From: Betaproteobacteria bacterium
GTDB taxonomy: Bacteria; Pseudomonadota; Gammaproteobacteria; Burkholderiales; SG8-41
Direction of reading: 5' to 3'
Assembly: GCA_029863175.1 (NCBI GenBank)
Contig: JAOTVX010000015.1
Span: 5,013-69,012, forward strand
Length of the DNA: 64,000 bases
Both the position numbers and the translations under genes were made by a program. Positions 55,831 to 64,000 of this stretch are shown piece by piece. How positions within the stretch are numbered: the stretch's first letter is position 1; each line of letters starts with the position of its first letter. The notes below the pieces were generated by a model. That model was given only the letters and a program-made list of their open reading frames with translations, ran no database searches and was not told where the DNA came from.

Positions 55831-56631
55831 ATGCAGTGGATAAAAAACTGGTGCCGCAAGCGGATACTCAGGCATGCCACGCTCGACGAGAGGCTGTGGC
55901 ACTCGGTTCTCGCCCGTTATCCGTTCACGCGCGTGCTTTCGGCAGCGGAGCGCGAGCGGCTGCGCGAGTCTGCGATCCTGTTTCTGGACGAGAAATCCAT
56001 TACCGGCGCGGGCGGGCTCGTAGTGCGTGACGAAATACGCATGTGTGTTGCCGCGCAGGCCTGTATGCTCCTGCTCAACCTGGATCTCGAGTTTTTCCGG
56101 GGGTGGGTGGAGGTGATCGTTTATCCGGACGAGTTCCTTGTCGATTACGAGTACGTTGACGAAGACGGCATCGCGCACCGCGTCAGAGCCCCGACGTCGG
56201 GTGAATCGTGGCTGGAGGGGCCGGTGATCCTCTCCTGGGCGGATGCCGAGCGGGGCGGCGACGGCTACAACGTCGTGATTCACGAGTTCGCACACAAGCT
56301 CGACATGCTCAACGGGAACGCGAACGGCTTTCCGCCGCTGCACGCCGAGATGAACCGGGCGCGCTGGTCGGATACTTTCGGTGCAGCCTACGAGGATTTT
56401 TGCAGACGAATAGAACGGCGTGAGGAGACCGTGATTGATCCCTATGCCGCAGAAAACCCGGCGGAATTCTTTGCGGTGCTGAGCGAGGCTTTTTTCGAGA
56501 CCCCGGACGCGGTGCAAGGCGCGTACCCGGCGGTCTATGGCGAGCTCGCCTCGTTCTACCGCCAGGATCCGGCGCTGCGCCTGTCACGGGCATTGCAGTC
56601 TCAAGAAACGGCCATCCGGCCCCACCCATGA
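55831..56631 (+). CDS. mtfA: MtfA family zinc metallopeptidase
   Basis: A 266-residue protein related to MtfA, which in E. coli is a zinc peptidase that sequesters the repressor Mlc and so affects glucose uptake. The zinc motif is VIHEFAHKLDMLNG (about 149-162); a later NPAEFFAVLSEAFFE (about 208) carries the third ligand glutamate. ATG 55831. It overlaps the next gene by 4 bases. A glucokinase lies two genes downstream. Confidence 0.9.
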   Translation: MQWIKNWCRKRILRHATLDERLWHSVLARYPFTRVLSAAERERLRESAILFLDEKSITGAGGLVVRDEIRMCVAAQACMLLLNLDLEFFRGWVEVIVYPDEFLVDYEYVDEDGIAHRVRAPTSGESWLEGPVILSWADAERGGDGYNVVIHEFAHKLDMLNGNANGFPPLHAEMNRARWSDTFGAAYEDFCRRIERREETVIDPYAAENPAEFFAVLSEAFFETPDAVQGAYPAVYGELASFYRQDPALRLSRALQSQETAIRPHP

Positions 56632-59015
56632 ATCCGCCGAAGCCTCGATCGCAGTACCTGCTGGTGTTCAGTTTTGGACTGCTGCTGTTGGTGCTGACTG
56701 TGCTGATGGCGCTGGGAATGACGCGGATCGAGTCGTTCAACAGCCAGCTGAACGAGGTGACGGACTCGCAGAGCCGCGACATCGGGACCATTTCCGAGCT
56801 CTTCCTCAGCAATGGTCGGCGCGTCGCGGCCATAGACGGCATGTTCGCGGCCACGACCCCGGAGGAACGCGCGGCAGTCCATGCCCAGTATCGCGTGACG
56901 ATTGAAATTTATAACCATGCGGTCGCGAGGCTGCGCGAGCTGCCGGTTTCCGCTGCGAGCCGCGCGGCGCGCGACGATGCGATCAAGGCAGCCGCGCGTG
57001 CGCAAAATGTCGGAGAGGAAGTTGCCCAGTTCCTGCTTAGAGGCCAGATCGCACCCGCCTCCGAGCTCAATCTTACGCAGGCGGTACTGACGGACAGCCG
57101 GTTGCAGGAGACCCTCTACCGGCTGCTCGAGGCCAACCACAGCGCCACGGCGCAGGCGGTGGCCATTGCGAACCAGGGCATGCGAAACGGCTTTTTGCTG
57201 ATTGGCGCCGGAGGGCTGTTCGCGCTGCTGGCGGGCGCAGTGATTGCGCTGCTGGTGATCCGGGTGGTCGCCAGCACCGAGGCGAACCTCGAGCGCGAGA
57301 TAGAGCTCGCGGAGGTGACGCTGCACTCGATCGTGGACGGGGTAATCACGACCGACACTTCGGGGCGCGTTGATTACCTCAATCCGGTCGCCGAGCGCTA
57401 TCTGGGATGGACCACCCAGGATGCGCACGGAAAGCCGCTCGGCGAGGTCTACCGCGTCATCGGCGAGCGCAGCGGGAGCGTCGTCGATCCGCTTACCGGC
57501 GGGCCGGATGCGGCGCCTGGCGACGAGCCCATTGCTGTGCGCCTAGTTGACCGCAAGGGGCGCGAGTGCCCGATCCGCTACTCGCACGCACCGATACGCG
57601 GGCGCGATGGCACGGTGCACGGAATAATCGTGGTGTTCCACGACGTAAGCCAGGTCCGCGCGATGGCCCAGCAGCTGATCTGGCAGGCGAGCCACGACGC
57701 GCTCACGGGGCTCGTCAACCGGCGCGAATTCGAGCGGCGCCTGTCGGATCTCATCGACACGGCCAAGACCCAGGGCAAGGAGCACGCGCTGCTGTTCCTC
57801 GACCTGGACAATTTCAAGGCGGTAAACGACACCTGCGGGCATGCCGCCGGCGACGAGCTGCTGCGGCAACTGACGTCGGTGATGCAGACACGTATGCGCG
57901 GCAGCGATACGCTCGCGCGGCTCGGCGGCGACGAGTTCGGGGCGCTGCTGGAGTCGTGCCTTACCGAACAGGCGGTACGCGTCGCGAACGGCCTGCGTGA
58001 AACCATCCGCGAATTCCGCTTCGTGTGGCAGGACAAGACCTTCAGCGTCGGGGTGAGCATCGGGCTGGTGCCGCTCAATGTGGAGAGCCGGGATGCAAAC
58101 AGCGTGCTCACGCTTGCCGACGTGTGCTGCTACGAGGCAAAGAACCGGGGGCGCGATCGCGTGCAGGTCTACCGCCCGCAGGATCGCGACTACACCGGCC
58201 GGCACAGCGATCTCCAGGTGGTGTCGCAGATCAACCGCGCGTTCGAGCTGGGCCAGTTCCGGCTGTACCGCCAGTTCATCATGCCGGTCAATCCGGCGCG
58301 GGGAATGCCGCCGCATCACGAGGTGCTCGTGCGCATGCTCGACCGCGCGGGCAATCTCATTCCGCCGACCGGGTTCATGCCGGCGGCTGAGCGCTACAAC
58401 CTGCTCACGTCGATCGAGCGCTGGGTGGTGAGCACGCTGGTCGAGTATCTGCACCGGCAATGGCTGAGCGGGAGCATTCCGCGCGAGCCGGACGCGCGTG
58501 GCGAGCGGGGTAACTACTCGGTCAATATCTCTGGCGCGAGCATCAACGACAAGAGCTTCCCGGATTTTCTTCGCAACCTGCTGACGCGCTATGAGCTGCC
58601 GCACGGGCTGCTGTGCTTCGAGATCACCGAGACCACCGCCATCTCGAACCTCACCAAGGCGGCCGAGCTGATGCACGAGTTGAAGGGCATGGGCTGCCGC
58701 TTCGCGCTCGATGATTTCGGCACAGGCATGTCGTCCTTCGCCTATCTCAAATATCTGCCGGTGGACTACCTCAAGATTGCGGGCATGTTCATCAAGGACA
58801 TGGAGACCGACCCCATGGACCACGCGATCGCGGATTCGGTGAACCGAATTGGCCATATTCTTGGCATGCAGACGGTGGCCGAGTCAGTGGAGGACGCGGC
58901 GACACTTTCGCGGTTAAAGGAGATGGGTGTGGACTACGCGCAGGGCTTCTTCATCGCCGAGCCGGAGGCGCTCGGCGCCGAGCCCGACCACGAGCGCACC
59001 ATCCTCTCGGCGTAG
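56628..59015 (+). CDS. Membrane-anchored PAS-GGDEF-EAL protein (cyclic-di-GMP turnover)
   Basis: A 795-residue protein: N-terminal membrane helix (about 9-31), a helical periplasmic sensor (about 35-180), a second helix (about 185-210), PAS (about 225-345), GGDEF (about 355-510) with RLGGDEFGAL intact, and EAL (about 525-790). The EAL motif reads EVLVR; other catalytic residues (FEITETTAI, DDFGTGMSSFAYL, YLKIAGMFIKD, AESVE) are kept, so phosphodiesterase activity is plausible. Overlaps mtfA by 4 bases. Confidence 0.93.
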   Translation: MNPPKPRSQYLLVFSFGLLLLVLTVLMALGMTRIESFNSQLNEVTDSQSRDIGTISELFLSNGRRVAAIDGMFAATTPEERAAVHAQYRVTIEIYNHAVARLRELPVSAASRAARDDAIKAAARAQNVGEEVAQFLLRGQIAPASELNLTQAVLTDSRLQETLYRLLEANHSATAQAVAIANQGMRNGFLLIGAGGLFALLAGAVIALLVIRVVASTEANLEREIELAEVTLHSIVDGVITTDTSGRVDYLNPVAERYLGWTTQDAHGKPLGEVYRVIGERSGSVVDPLTGGPDAAPGDEPIAVRLVDRKGRECPIRYSHAPIRGRDGTVHGIIVVFHDVSQVRAMAQQLIWQASHDALTGLVNRREFERRLSDLIDTAKTQGKEHALLFLDLDNFKAVNDTCGHAAGDELLRQLTSVMQTRMRGSDTLARLGGDEFGALLESCLTEQAVRVANGLRETIREFRFVWQDKTFSVGVSIGLVPLNVESRDANSVLTLADVCCYEAKNRGRDRVQVYRPQDRDYTGRHSDLQVVSQINRAFELGQFRLYRQFIMPVNPARGMPPHHEVLVRMLDRAGNLIPPTGFMPAAERYNLLTSIERWVVSTLVEYLHRQWLSGSIPREPDARGERGNYSVNISGASINDKSFPDFLRNLLTRYELPHGLLCFEITETTAISNLTKAAELMHELKGMGCRFALDDFGTGMSSFAYLKYLPVDYLKIAGMFIKDMETDPMDHAIADSVNRIGHILGMQTVAESVEDAATLSRLKEMGVDYAQGFFIAEPEALGAEPDHERTILSA

Positions 59016-59026
59016 CGGGCGGCTGC

Positions 59027-60037
59027 GTGAGCGGGCGTTACCTTCTGGCCGCCGACGTTGGCGGCACGCGTAGCATGGTTGCCCTGGCGCTCGAGGGCAG
59101 GCCGTGGCCCAGCGTCGCCACCCAGGCCGTTTACGAGAGCCAGCATTTCGAGAGTTTGAAGGCCATCATCGAGGATTTTCTGACGAAGCCCGGTGTGGCG
59201 CCGCACCGCAGGGCCGTGCGTGCGGCGTGCTTCTCAGTCGCGGGGCCGGTTGCGTTGAACAGCGTGACGCTGACCAATCTGGGCTGGAAGGTGAGGGGTG
59301 ATGCATTGGCCGCGGAGCTTGGGTTGACCGAGATGAAGCTCGTCAACGACTTCGCGGCGGCGGGCCTGGGCATTCCGCGCCTTGCGCCCACGGACCTCGA
59401 GACGCTGCAGGCTGGCTATCCCGTCGCCCAGGGCACGCGGCTCATCATCGGTGCTGGGACCGGTCTTGGCACGGGGCTCCTGACGGCGCATGGCGGGGGC
59501 TACGTGGCGCATGCTTCCGAGGCGGGTCATGCTGACTTCGCGCCCGTGGACGAGCTCCAGGACAAATTGCTCGTCTACCTGCGCCGCACGTTCGGGCGGG
59601 TTTCGTACGAGCGCGTGGTGTCTGGCCCGGGGCTGATGCGCATCTTCAGTTTCCTGCAAGAATCCGGCGTGGGCATTCCCTCGAAGCAGTTGCAGGAAGC
59701 GGCGCGCAACAACACGGACACGGCTAGCGTCATCGGCGGGTTCGGCCTCGAGAAACGTGACCCACTCGCGGCGCGCGCTCTGGACTTGTTTGCGAGCGCC
59801 TACGGCGCTTTTGCCGGCAATATGGCGCTTGCGACCCTTGCCCGAGGTGGCGTCTACTTGGCAGGCGGTATCGCGCCAAAACTAGCGCCGAAGCTCAAGG
59901 ACGGCACCTTCATGCGGGCTTTCAACAGCAAGGGGCGCTTCGCGGACCTCCTGTCGACCATTCCGGTGCACATCATCATGAACCCGCAGGTGGGGCTGCT
60001 CGGCGCCATGATCGAGGCGCAGCGGATGCTGGACTGA
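59027..60037 (+). CDS. glk: Glucokinase
   Basis: Phosphorylates glucose with ATP. Family Glk: AADVGGTRSMVAL (residues 8-20, phosphate-binding), LVNDFAAAGLGI (about 105-116, catalytic aspartate), GAGTGLGTGLL and the EAGHADFAP block (about 165-173). 336 residues, GTG start at 59027, 11 bases after the preceding stop, so it is probably part of the mtfA-GGDEF/EAL transcript. Confidence 0.93.
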   Translation: MSGRYLLAADVGGTRSMVALALEGRPWPSVATQAVYESQHFESLKAIIEDFLTKPGVAPHRRAVRAACFSVAGPVALNSVTLTNLGWKVRGDALAAELGLTEMKLVNDFAAAGLGIPRLAPTDLETLQAGYPVAQGTRLIIGAGTGLGTGLLTAHGGGYVAHASEAGHADFAPVDELQDKLLVYLRRTFGRVSYERVVSGPGLMRIFSFLQESGVGIPSKQLQEAARNNTDTASVIGGFGLEKRDPLAARALDLFASAYGAFAGNMALATLARGGVYLAGGIAPKLAPKLKDGTFMRAFNSKGRFADLLSTIPVHIIMNPQVGLLGAMIEAQRMLD

Positions 60038-60038
60038 C

Positions 60039-60063
60039 TTTCATTGTGTTACGGGCTCTAAGG
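60039..60063. repeat. Dispersed repeat, second copy of the 55787 element
   Basis: TTTCATTGTGTTACGGGCTC at 60039 onward matches TTTCATTATGTTAGGGCTCT at 55787 with a substitution and an indel, including the CTCTA(A)GG that follows. No left arm is found here. It overlaps the mobA stop codon. Confidence 0.65.
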
Positions 60064-60699
60064 CGGCGGCTCGTTCTCGAGCGCTTCCAGATCCGCTTTC
60101 GTATTGACGTTGCTGAAAGCCCCGGGTTCGTCGTCGAACGCGACCTCGATCACCTTGAGCCGCGAATACCACGCATCGATCTTGCGGCCTCCACCGGCCA
60201 GAAATTCTGTCAAGCTGGACGATACGCTCTTGCGACAGAGGCAAAATACCGGATGCGCCTGTGCGCCCGTTTTGGCGACCGCGAGGTCAGCCTCATGGCG
60301 TTGCAGCGCGCCTCGCAGGCGCTCGATTAGGTCGAGCGCCAAGTGCGGCGAATCGCACGGCACCGTGGCGACGAGTTCGTGCCGCGCTTCGGCCAGCGCG
60401 CGCTCCAGACCGGCGAGTGGTCCCGCAAAGCCCTCGATCGCGTCGGGGATGACGCGATGGCCCAGTTGCGCATAGCGGTCGAGATTCTGGTTCGCGTTGA
60501 CGAGCAGTTCATCCACCTGTGGCGCGAACCGCTCGATGACCCACGCCACCATCGGTTTGCCGCGCAGGAGTTTGAGACCCTTGTCCACGCTGCCCATGCG
60601 CTGGCCCCGCCCGCCCGCCAAAATCACTCCCGTGATTTTGTCCGTTCCGGGGCCAACGTTCCAAGTTCCAAGTTCCAAGTTCCAAGTTCCAAGTTCCAA
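60058..60699 (-). CDS. mobA: Molybdenum cofactor guanylyltransferase, N-terminus replaced by repeat
   Basis: Transfers GMP from GTP to molybdopterin to make MGD, the cofactor form used by formate dehydrogenases. ITGVILAGGRGQRMGSVDKGL (residues about 22-42) is the nucleotidyltransferase signature; VPCDSPHLALDLI (about 113) holds the metal aspartate. The first 14 residues (ELGTWNL repeated) come from the heptamer array: no ATG precedes the signature, and the only in-frame starts are TTG at 60699 or 60678, both in the array, or GTG within ITGV. The original start seems lost. Neighbour fdhD is in the same pathway. Confidence 0.88.
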   Translation of the reverse strand: MELGTWNLELGTWNVGPGTDKITGVILAGGRGQRMGSVDKGLKLLRGKPMVAWVIERFAPQVDELLVNANQNLDRYAQLGHRVIPDAIEGFAGPLAGLERALAEARHELVATVPCDSPHLALDLIERLRGALQRHEADLAVAKTGAQAHPVFCLCRKSVSSSLTEFLAGGGRKIDAWYSRLKVIEVAFDDEPGAFSNVNTKADLEALENEPPP

Positions 60700-60792
60700 G
60701 TTCCGAGTTCGCGATTCCGCCTCGATGCGCCGACTTCAGCACGGTTGCTTGATATCTAACCTTGAACCTTGAACCCGGAACCTGGAACAGAA
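60657..60792. repeat. Opposed heptamer arms (AGTTCCA / AACCTTG) between mobA and fdhD
   Basis: Left arm 60657-60719: CGTTCCA, AGTTCCA five times, AGTTCCG, AGTTCGC, GATTCCG. Right arm 60758-60792: AACCTTG twice, AACCCGG, AACCTGG, AACAGAA. Core about 38 bases. The left arm enters the mobA reading frame; the right arm ends two bases before the fdhD stop codon. Confidence 0.92.
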
Positions 60793-60794
60793 AA

Positions 60795-61622
60795 TCAAGC
60801 CAACATGGTTGGCATGATTTGCTTGACGAAGCGGTGCGTCCCGGTAAAGAGCAGGTAGTGCTTGCCGACAGTGCGCCCGAGCATGGTAATGCCGACCTTG
60901 GAGGCGATCTCGTGTCCCATCTCGGTCAGGCCCGAGCGCGAGACCAAAAACGGTATTTGCATCTGCGCCGCCTTGATCACCATCTCCGAGGTGAGCCGGC
61001 CGGTGGTGTAGAAGATCTTGTCGGAGCCGTCCACGCGGTCGAGCCACATGAGACCGGCGATCGCATCCACGGCGTTGTGGCGCCCGACGTCCTCGACGAA
61101 ATAAAGGATATTGTCACCCGCCGCCAGCGCGCAGCCGTGCACTGCGCCCGCGCTCTTGTAGATGGTCTCGTGGCGACGCACCGTGTCGAGCAGGGCATAG
61201 AGCGTTTCTTCCGCTAGACGCACGTCGTCACGCAGTTTGATCGAGTCGATTTCCTCCATCAAATCGCCAAATACCGTACCCTGACCGCAGCCGGTCGTCA
61301 CGGTGCGTTTCCCGAGGCGCGCGCGGAGCCCCTTGACGCCCCTGCGTGTGGTAACCGCGACCGAATCGCTTTCCCAGTCGACCTGCACCGCGGTGATCTC
61401 GTCGATCGAGCCCACCAGCCGTTGGTTGCGGAGGTAACCGATCGTGAGCGCCTCCGGCGCTTGCCCGAGCGTCATCAGGGTAACGATCTCGCGCTTGTCG
61501 AGATAGAGCGTCAGCGGGTGTTCTCCCGCGATTGGCGTCGCCAGCCGCTCGCCGCGCTCGTTCACGGCTTCGACTTCGAAGGTCAACGGACGGGCCGCGT
61601 TGGTGAGCTTCGGACGGCGCAT
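60795..61622 (-). CDS. fdhD: Formate dehydrogenase accessory sulfurtransferase FdhD
   Basis: Delivers sulfur from IscS to the Mo-bis-MGD cofactor of formate dehydrogenase. 275 residues with the cysteine loop at TTGCGQGT (about 110-117) and GAVHGCALAAGDNILYFVEDVGRHNAVDAIAG. E. coli FdhD has two cysteines here (C-x-x-C); this protein keeps only the first, which is the essential one. Start ATG 61622 precedes MRRPKLTN. It lies between moaA and mobA on the same strand. Confidence 0.92.
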   Translation of the reverse strand: MRRPKLTNAARPLTFEVEAVNERGERLATPIAGEHPLTLYLDKREIVTLMTLGQAPEALTIGYLRNQRLVGSIDEITAVQVDWESDSVAVTTRRGVKGLRARLGKRTVTTGCGQGTVFGDLMEEIDSIKLRDDVRLAEETLYALLDTVRRHETIYKSAGAVHGCALAAGDNILYFVEDVGRHNAVDAIAGLMWLDRVDGSDKIFYTTGRLTSEMVIKAAQMQIPFLVSRSGLTEMGHEIASKVGITMLGRTVGKHYLLFTGTHRFVKQIMPTMLA

Positions 61623-61626
61623 TTCA

Positions 61627-61763
61627 AAGTCAGAAGTCAGAAGTCAGAAGTCAGAAGTCAGAAGGCGGAAACGAGAAGGCGAAAATGAAAAATCGCGCGA
61701 CCGCCCGCAAGCGGGGTTACGACGAATGGTGTCTTCATCCTTCTAACTTCTGCCTTCAAGTTC
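61627..61763. repeat. Opposed heptamer arms (AAGTCAG / CTGCCTT) between fdhD and moaA
   Basis: Left arm 61627-61689: AAGTCAG five times, AAGGCGG, AAACGAG, AAGGCGA, AAATGAA. Right arm 61736-61763: CATCCTT, CTAACTT, CTGCCTT, CAAGTTC. Core about 46 bases. The right arm touches the moaA stop codon and the left arm starts 4 bases from the fdhD ATG, so it occupies the fdhD leader. Confidence 0.9.
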
Positions 61764-62799
61764 AGCCGCCGATGTACGACATCTCGATTTTCTGCAGCTT
61801 CGCGGTGTTTGCGGTACGGATCTCGGAGTAGCGGTCCGCACGCCGGGTCCAGAGCTCCGAGACCGACGACCCGATATCGCCGTCGGTGGCGCCCGCGCGC
61901 AAGAGGGCCCGCACATCATGGCCGGCCGTTGCAAAAAGGCAGGTGTAGAGTTTGCCGTCGGTCGAGAGTCGAATGCGGGTGCAGTCGCGGCAGAACGCCT
62001 GCGTGACCGAGGCGATAACGCCGATCTCGCCGCTGCCGTCCCGGTAGCGCCAGCGCTGGGCCACCTCTCCGGGGTAATTCGCGTCCAACGGCGCGAGCGG
62101 CATCTCCGCGTGGATCATGCCGACGATCTCACGTGCGGTGACGACGTCATCCATGCGCCATCCATTGGTATGGCCGACGTCCATGTATTCGATAAACCGC
62201 AAAATATGGCCGGTGCCGTGGAATTGGCGCGCCATCGGCAGGATGCTGTCCTCGTTGCCCCCGCGCTTCACCACCATGTTGATCTTGACGGGTGCCAGTC
62301 CCGCGGCAGCGGCGGCTTCGATGCCCTCGAGCACGCGAGTCACGGGAAAATCCACATCGTTCATACGGCGGAATACGGGATCGTCGAGCGCGTCGAGGCT
62401 GACCGTCACACGCTTCAGGCCCGCGTTCTTGAGCGCCCGGGCTTTCTGCTTGAGCAGGGAGCCGTTGGTGGTGAGCGTGAGATCGAGCCCGGGAATGGCC
62501 GCTAGCATCTCGATCAGCTGCTCGATATTGCGGCGCACGAGCGGCTCACCGCCGGTCAGGCGAATCTTCTCGACGCCGAGTGCGCGAAAGATCCGCGCGA
62601 CCCGGGCAATCTCCTCGAAGCTCAGGATCTCTTTGCGCTCGAGGAACTGATAGTCCTTTCCGAACACCTCCTTGGGCATGCAGTAGACGCAGCGAAAGTT
62701 GCAGCGGTCGGTGACCGACACGCGCAGATCGCGCAGTGGCCGTCTCAACCGATCGCGCGGCCCGTTCTGCGCTGTATCCCGTTCTTGAGGTGTGTCCAT
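61762..62799 (-). CDS. moaA: GTP 3',8-cyclase MoaA
   Basis: Radical SAM enzyme for the first step of molybdopterin synthesis. N-terminal cluster CNFRCVYC (C33, C37, C40), [10 protein letters not shown] (about 81), C-terminal cluster [10 protein letters not shown] and CLFA (about 268-290), and the terminal GG needed for activity (SYIGG). 345 residues, ATG 62799. Divergent from DUF3305 over 154 bp. Confidence 0.95.
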   Translation of the reverse strand: MDTPQERDTAQNGPRDRLRRPLRDLRVSVTDRCNFRCVYCMPKEVFGKDYQFLERKEILSFEEIARVARIFRALGVEKIRLTGGEPLVRRNIEQLIEMLAAIPGLDLTLTTNGSLLKQKARALKNAGLKRVTVSLDALDDPVFRRMNDVDFPVTRVLEGIEAAAAAGLAPVKINMVVKRGGNEDSILPMARQFHGTGHILRFIEYMDVGHTNGWRMDDVVTAREIVGMIHAEMPLAPLDANYPGEVAQRWRYRDGSGEIGVIASVTQAFCRDCTRIRLSTDGKLYTCLFATAGHDVRALLRAGATDGDIGSSVSELWTRRADRYSEIRTANTAKLQKIEMSYIGG

Positions 62800-62890
62800 A
62801 TAAGTAACGCCAAGGCCGGCTGCGCGCCGGCTCCCGTTGAGTGCGATTATCCCAAAGCAGCCGGCCTCCAGGCAAGGAAAACACTTTTTT

Positions 62891-62905
62891 CAAATCAAGT
62901 ATTTG
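62891..62905. promoter_or_regulatory. Candidate operator between moaA and DUF3305
   Basis: CAAAT-CAAGT-ATTTG is a perfect 5-5-5 inverted repeat in an AT-rich patch of an otherwise GC-rich divergent spacer, with TTTTTT just upstream. It is a possible regulator site (FNR- or ModE-like control would make sense here), but it matches neither consensus well. Confidence 0.3.
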
Positions 62906-62953
62906 GACTCGTTTCAAGTTGCACGGCCGTCGTGCCTGGCGCACAATGCCGCC

Positions 62954-63457
62954 ATGGTCGATGCCCCGACGAATCCCCGTGCCGCGCCGTATCCGCTTGC
63001 CGTCATCATGGAGCGGGTGCGCCTCGCGGACCGCTGGGCCACCGAGAAGTGGGAGGCGAAGGGGATCCTGCCGGACACTTCGCCACCGGGAAGCGCCGAG
63101 CGGATCATCTTGGACGACGGGCAAACGACGCAGATACTGTTTCCCGGCGCGATCCTGCGTCTCGTCGCGGCGGAGGCCGAAGGCTATTTGCTCAACCTCA
63201 CCTCGCCGCAGCCCAAGGTGTTCGTGCTCTGGCGGATGGACGGCGAGGTTGCGCGCCCGGAACGGCTCACTGTGAGCTACCACGAAGGTGCCCGGTGGGC
63301 CGATAGTGATGAGACTGTCGACAGCGTGTCGTTACCAGAGGATCTCGTTCCCTGGATTGCCGAGTACGCTGGCGCGAACTACCGGCCCGAGCCGGAGAAG
63401 AAGCCGCGCTACGCGAGCAGCAAGGACAAAGGGGTTGCCTCGCGACGCGGGGGCTAA
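62954..63457 (+). CDS. DUF3305 family protein
   Basis: A 167-residue cytosolic protein. The lead PLAVIMERVRLADRWATEKWEAKGI (about 13-37) and PKVFVLWRMDG (about 77-87) are characteristic of DUF3305. In other genomes it accompanies DUF3306 and formate dehydrogenase genes (recalled family knowledge). Function unknown; a role in formate dehydrogenase expression or assembly is inferred. ATG 62954. Confidence 0.85.
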   Translation: MVDAPTNPRAAPYPLAVIMERVRLADRWATEKWEAKGILPDTSPPGSAERIILDDGQTTQILFPGAILRLVAAEAEGYLLNLTSPQPKVFVLWRMDGEVARPERLTVSYHEGARWADSDETVDSVSLPEDLVPWIAEYAGANYRPEPEKKPRYASSKDKGVASRRGG

Positions 63458-63481
63458 CGGCGCCCGGGGCGGTAAAGCGTT

Positions 63482-64000
63482 ATGACGATAAAGGATGACG
63501 GGGAGCCGTTCCTGTCGCGCTGGTTGCGCCTTAAGCAGGAGGTGCGCGAGAAGCCAGCGCAAAACGTGCCAGCGAAGGCGGACGATGCGCAGCCCGCTCC
63601 CGAGCTGCCGCCGGTTGACCAGCTCAACTACGATTCGGATTTCAAAGCATTCATGGACAAGCGTGTGGATGCAGGCTTGCGCCGGATTGCCTTGAAAAAG
63701 CTGTTCAGCGATCCGCGCTTCAACGTGACCGACGGCCTCGACGACTATGCCGAGGACTTCTCGGTCCTCGAGGATTTGTCGAAGGCAGTGGTAGACAAGT
63801 TGCAGCACGCTCGCCGCACGCTCCATGGGCCGGGGCCCGAAGAGCGCGAACATGCCGAGACGCCCAGGGTGGAGCAGGCGGCCACGGAGCCGGAAGAGCA
63901 GGCCGCCGATGAGGCCGCCCCATCCTCTCAGGACCGGCTGGAGACAGCCGAAGGGAACGCGCAAGCCGACGAGCTCGGGACGCCGCGCAAGCCTGGTGAA
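63482..64000 (+). CDS. DUF3306 family protein (3' end outside window)
   Basis: Open to the right edge: 173 codons from ATG 63482. FLSRWLRLKQEVRE at the N-terminus, LPPVDQLNYDSDFKAFMDKRVD (about 44-65) and RIALKKLFSDPRFNVTDGLDDY (about 71-92) are the DUF3306 core; an acidic low-complexity tail follows. It begins 25 bases after the DUF3305 stop, so they form an operon. Function unknown. Confidence 0.85.
   Translation, partial: MTIKDDGEPFLSRWLRLKQEVREKPAQNVPAKADDAQPAPELPPVDQLNYDSDFKAFMDKRVDAGLRRIALKKLFSDPRFNVTDGLDDYAEDFSVLEDLSKAVVDKLQHARRTLHGPGPEEREHAETPRVEQAATEPEEQAADEAAPSSQDRLETAEGNAQADELGTPRKPGE

Noticed and set aside
57543..58856. A 437-codon minus-strand open frame
   Set aside because: Antisense to the GGDEF/EAL gene, where codon pattern and motifs support the plus strand.

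Overview
This 64 kb window is GC-rich, densely coded chromosomal DNA. The gene order ndk-rlmN-pilF-rodZ-ispG-hisS-yfgM-bamB-der-hfq-hflX-hflK-hflC-DUF2065-purA, then rnr-rlmB-rpsF-priB-rpsR-rplI-dnaB, is characteristic of Betaproteobacteria. Placement rests on synteny and protein families, not on a search; I cannot name a genus. No phage, insertion sequence or CRISPR array was seen.

Layout. 1-20.5 kb is a mixed accessory stretch: alpha/beta hydrolase (partial), DUF502, UbiD-type decarboxylase, sirtuin, ketopantoate-reductase-like enzyme, a PII-like small protein, FlK-type thioesterase, Q-rich exported protein, NYN/LabA protein, endonuclease V, Pcm, a HExxH metalloprotein, a cyclase-FHA protein, an imine-reductase-like oxidoreductase, two tandem MFS paralogues, a ThDP enzyme, a tartrate-dehydrogenase-like enzyme and gamma-glutamyltransferase. 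20.6-23 kb is accA-tilS. 23-38 kb is the large housekeeping block, closed by a tRNA-Leu(CAG) facing purA. 38-44.7 kb is rnr-rlmB and the rpsF-priB-rpsR-rplI-dnaB block. 44.7-50.5 kb holds phoH, bcp, arnD, the wreckage of an L-Ara4N (arn/ugd) lipid A modification locus, and the selenium pair mnmH and selD. 50.6-60 kb holds tesA-ybbA-ybbP, rmuC, mtfA, a GGDEF/EAL protein and glucokinase. 60-64 kb is mobA-fdhD-moaA facing DUF3305-DUF3306, a formate-dehydrogenase maturation and molybdenum-cofactor locus.

Three things stand out. (1) selD is read through an in-frame UGA at codon 21, so SelD is itself a selenoprotein; a conventional caller truncates it. (2) The spacers carry a family of elements made of degenerate 7-bp direct repeats, commonly as one array, a short core, and a second array in the opposite orientation. 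At least ten heptameric loci occur here, plus relatives with other unit lengths; unit sequence differs from locus to locus while the period stays. One lies in frame inside tilS (12 x 7 = 84 nt), one supplies the only convincing start region of mobA, and several supply stop or start codons of flanking genes. (3) Between arnD and mnmH lie an ArnT N-terminus fused to an ArnA C-terminus and an opposed Ugd N-terminus: deletion remnants.

Functional links: selD and mnmH share selenophosphate; fdhD, mobA, moaA and DUF3305/3306 point to a formate dehydrogenase nearby, which may be a Sec enzyme. hflK/hflC/hflX/hfq, bamB/yfgM and rodZ/pilF form an envelope and RNA-handling block.
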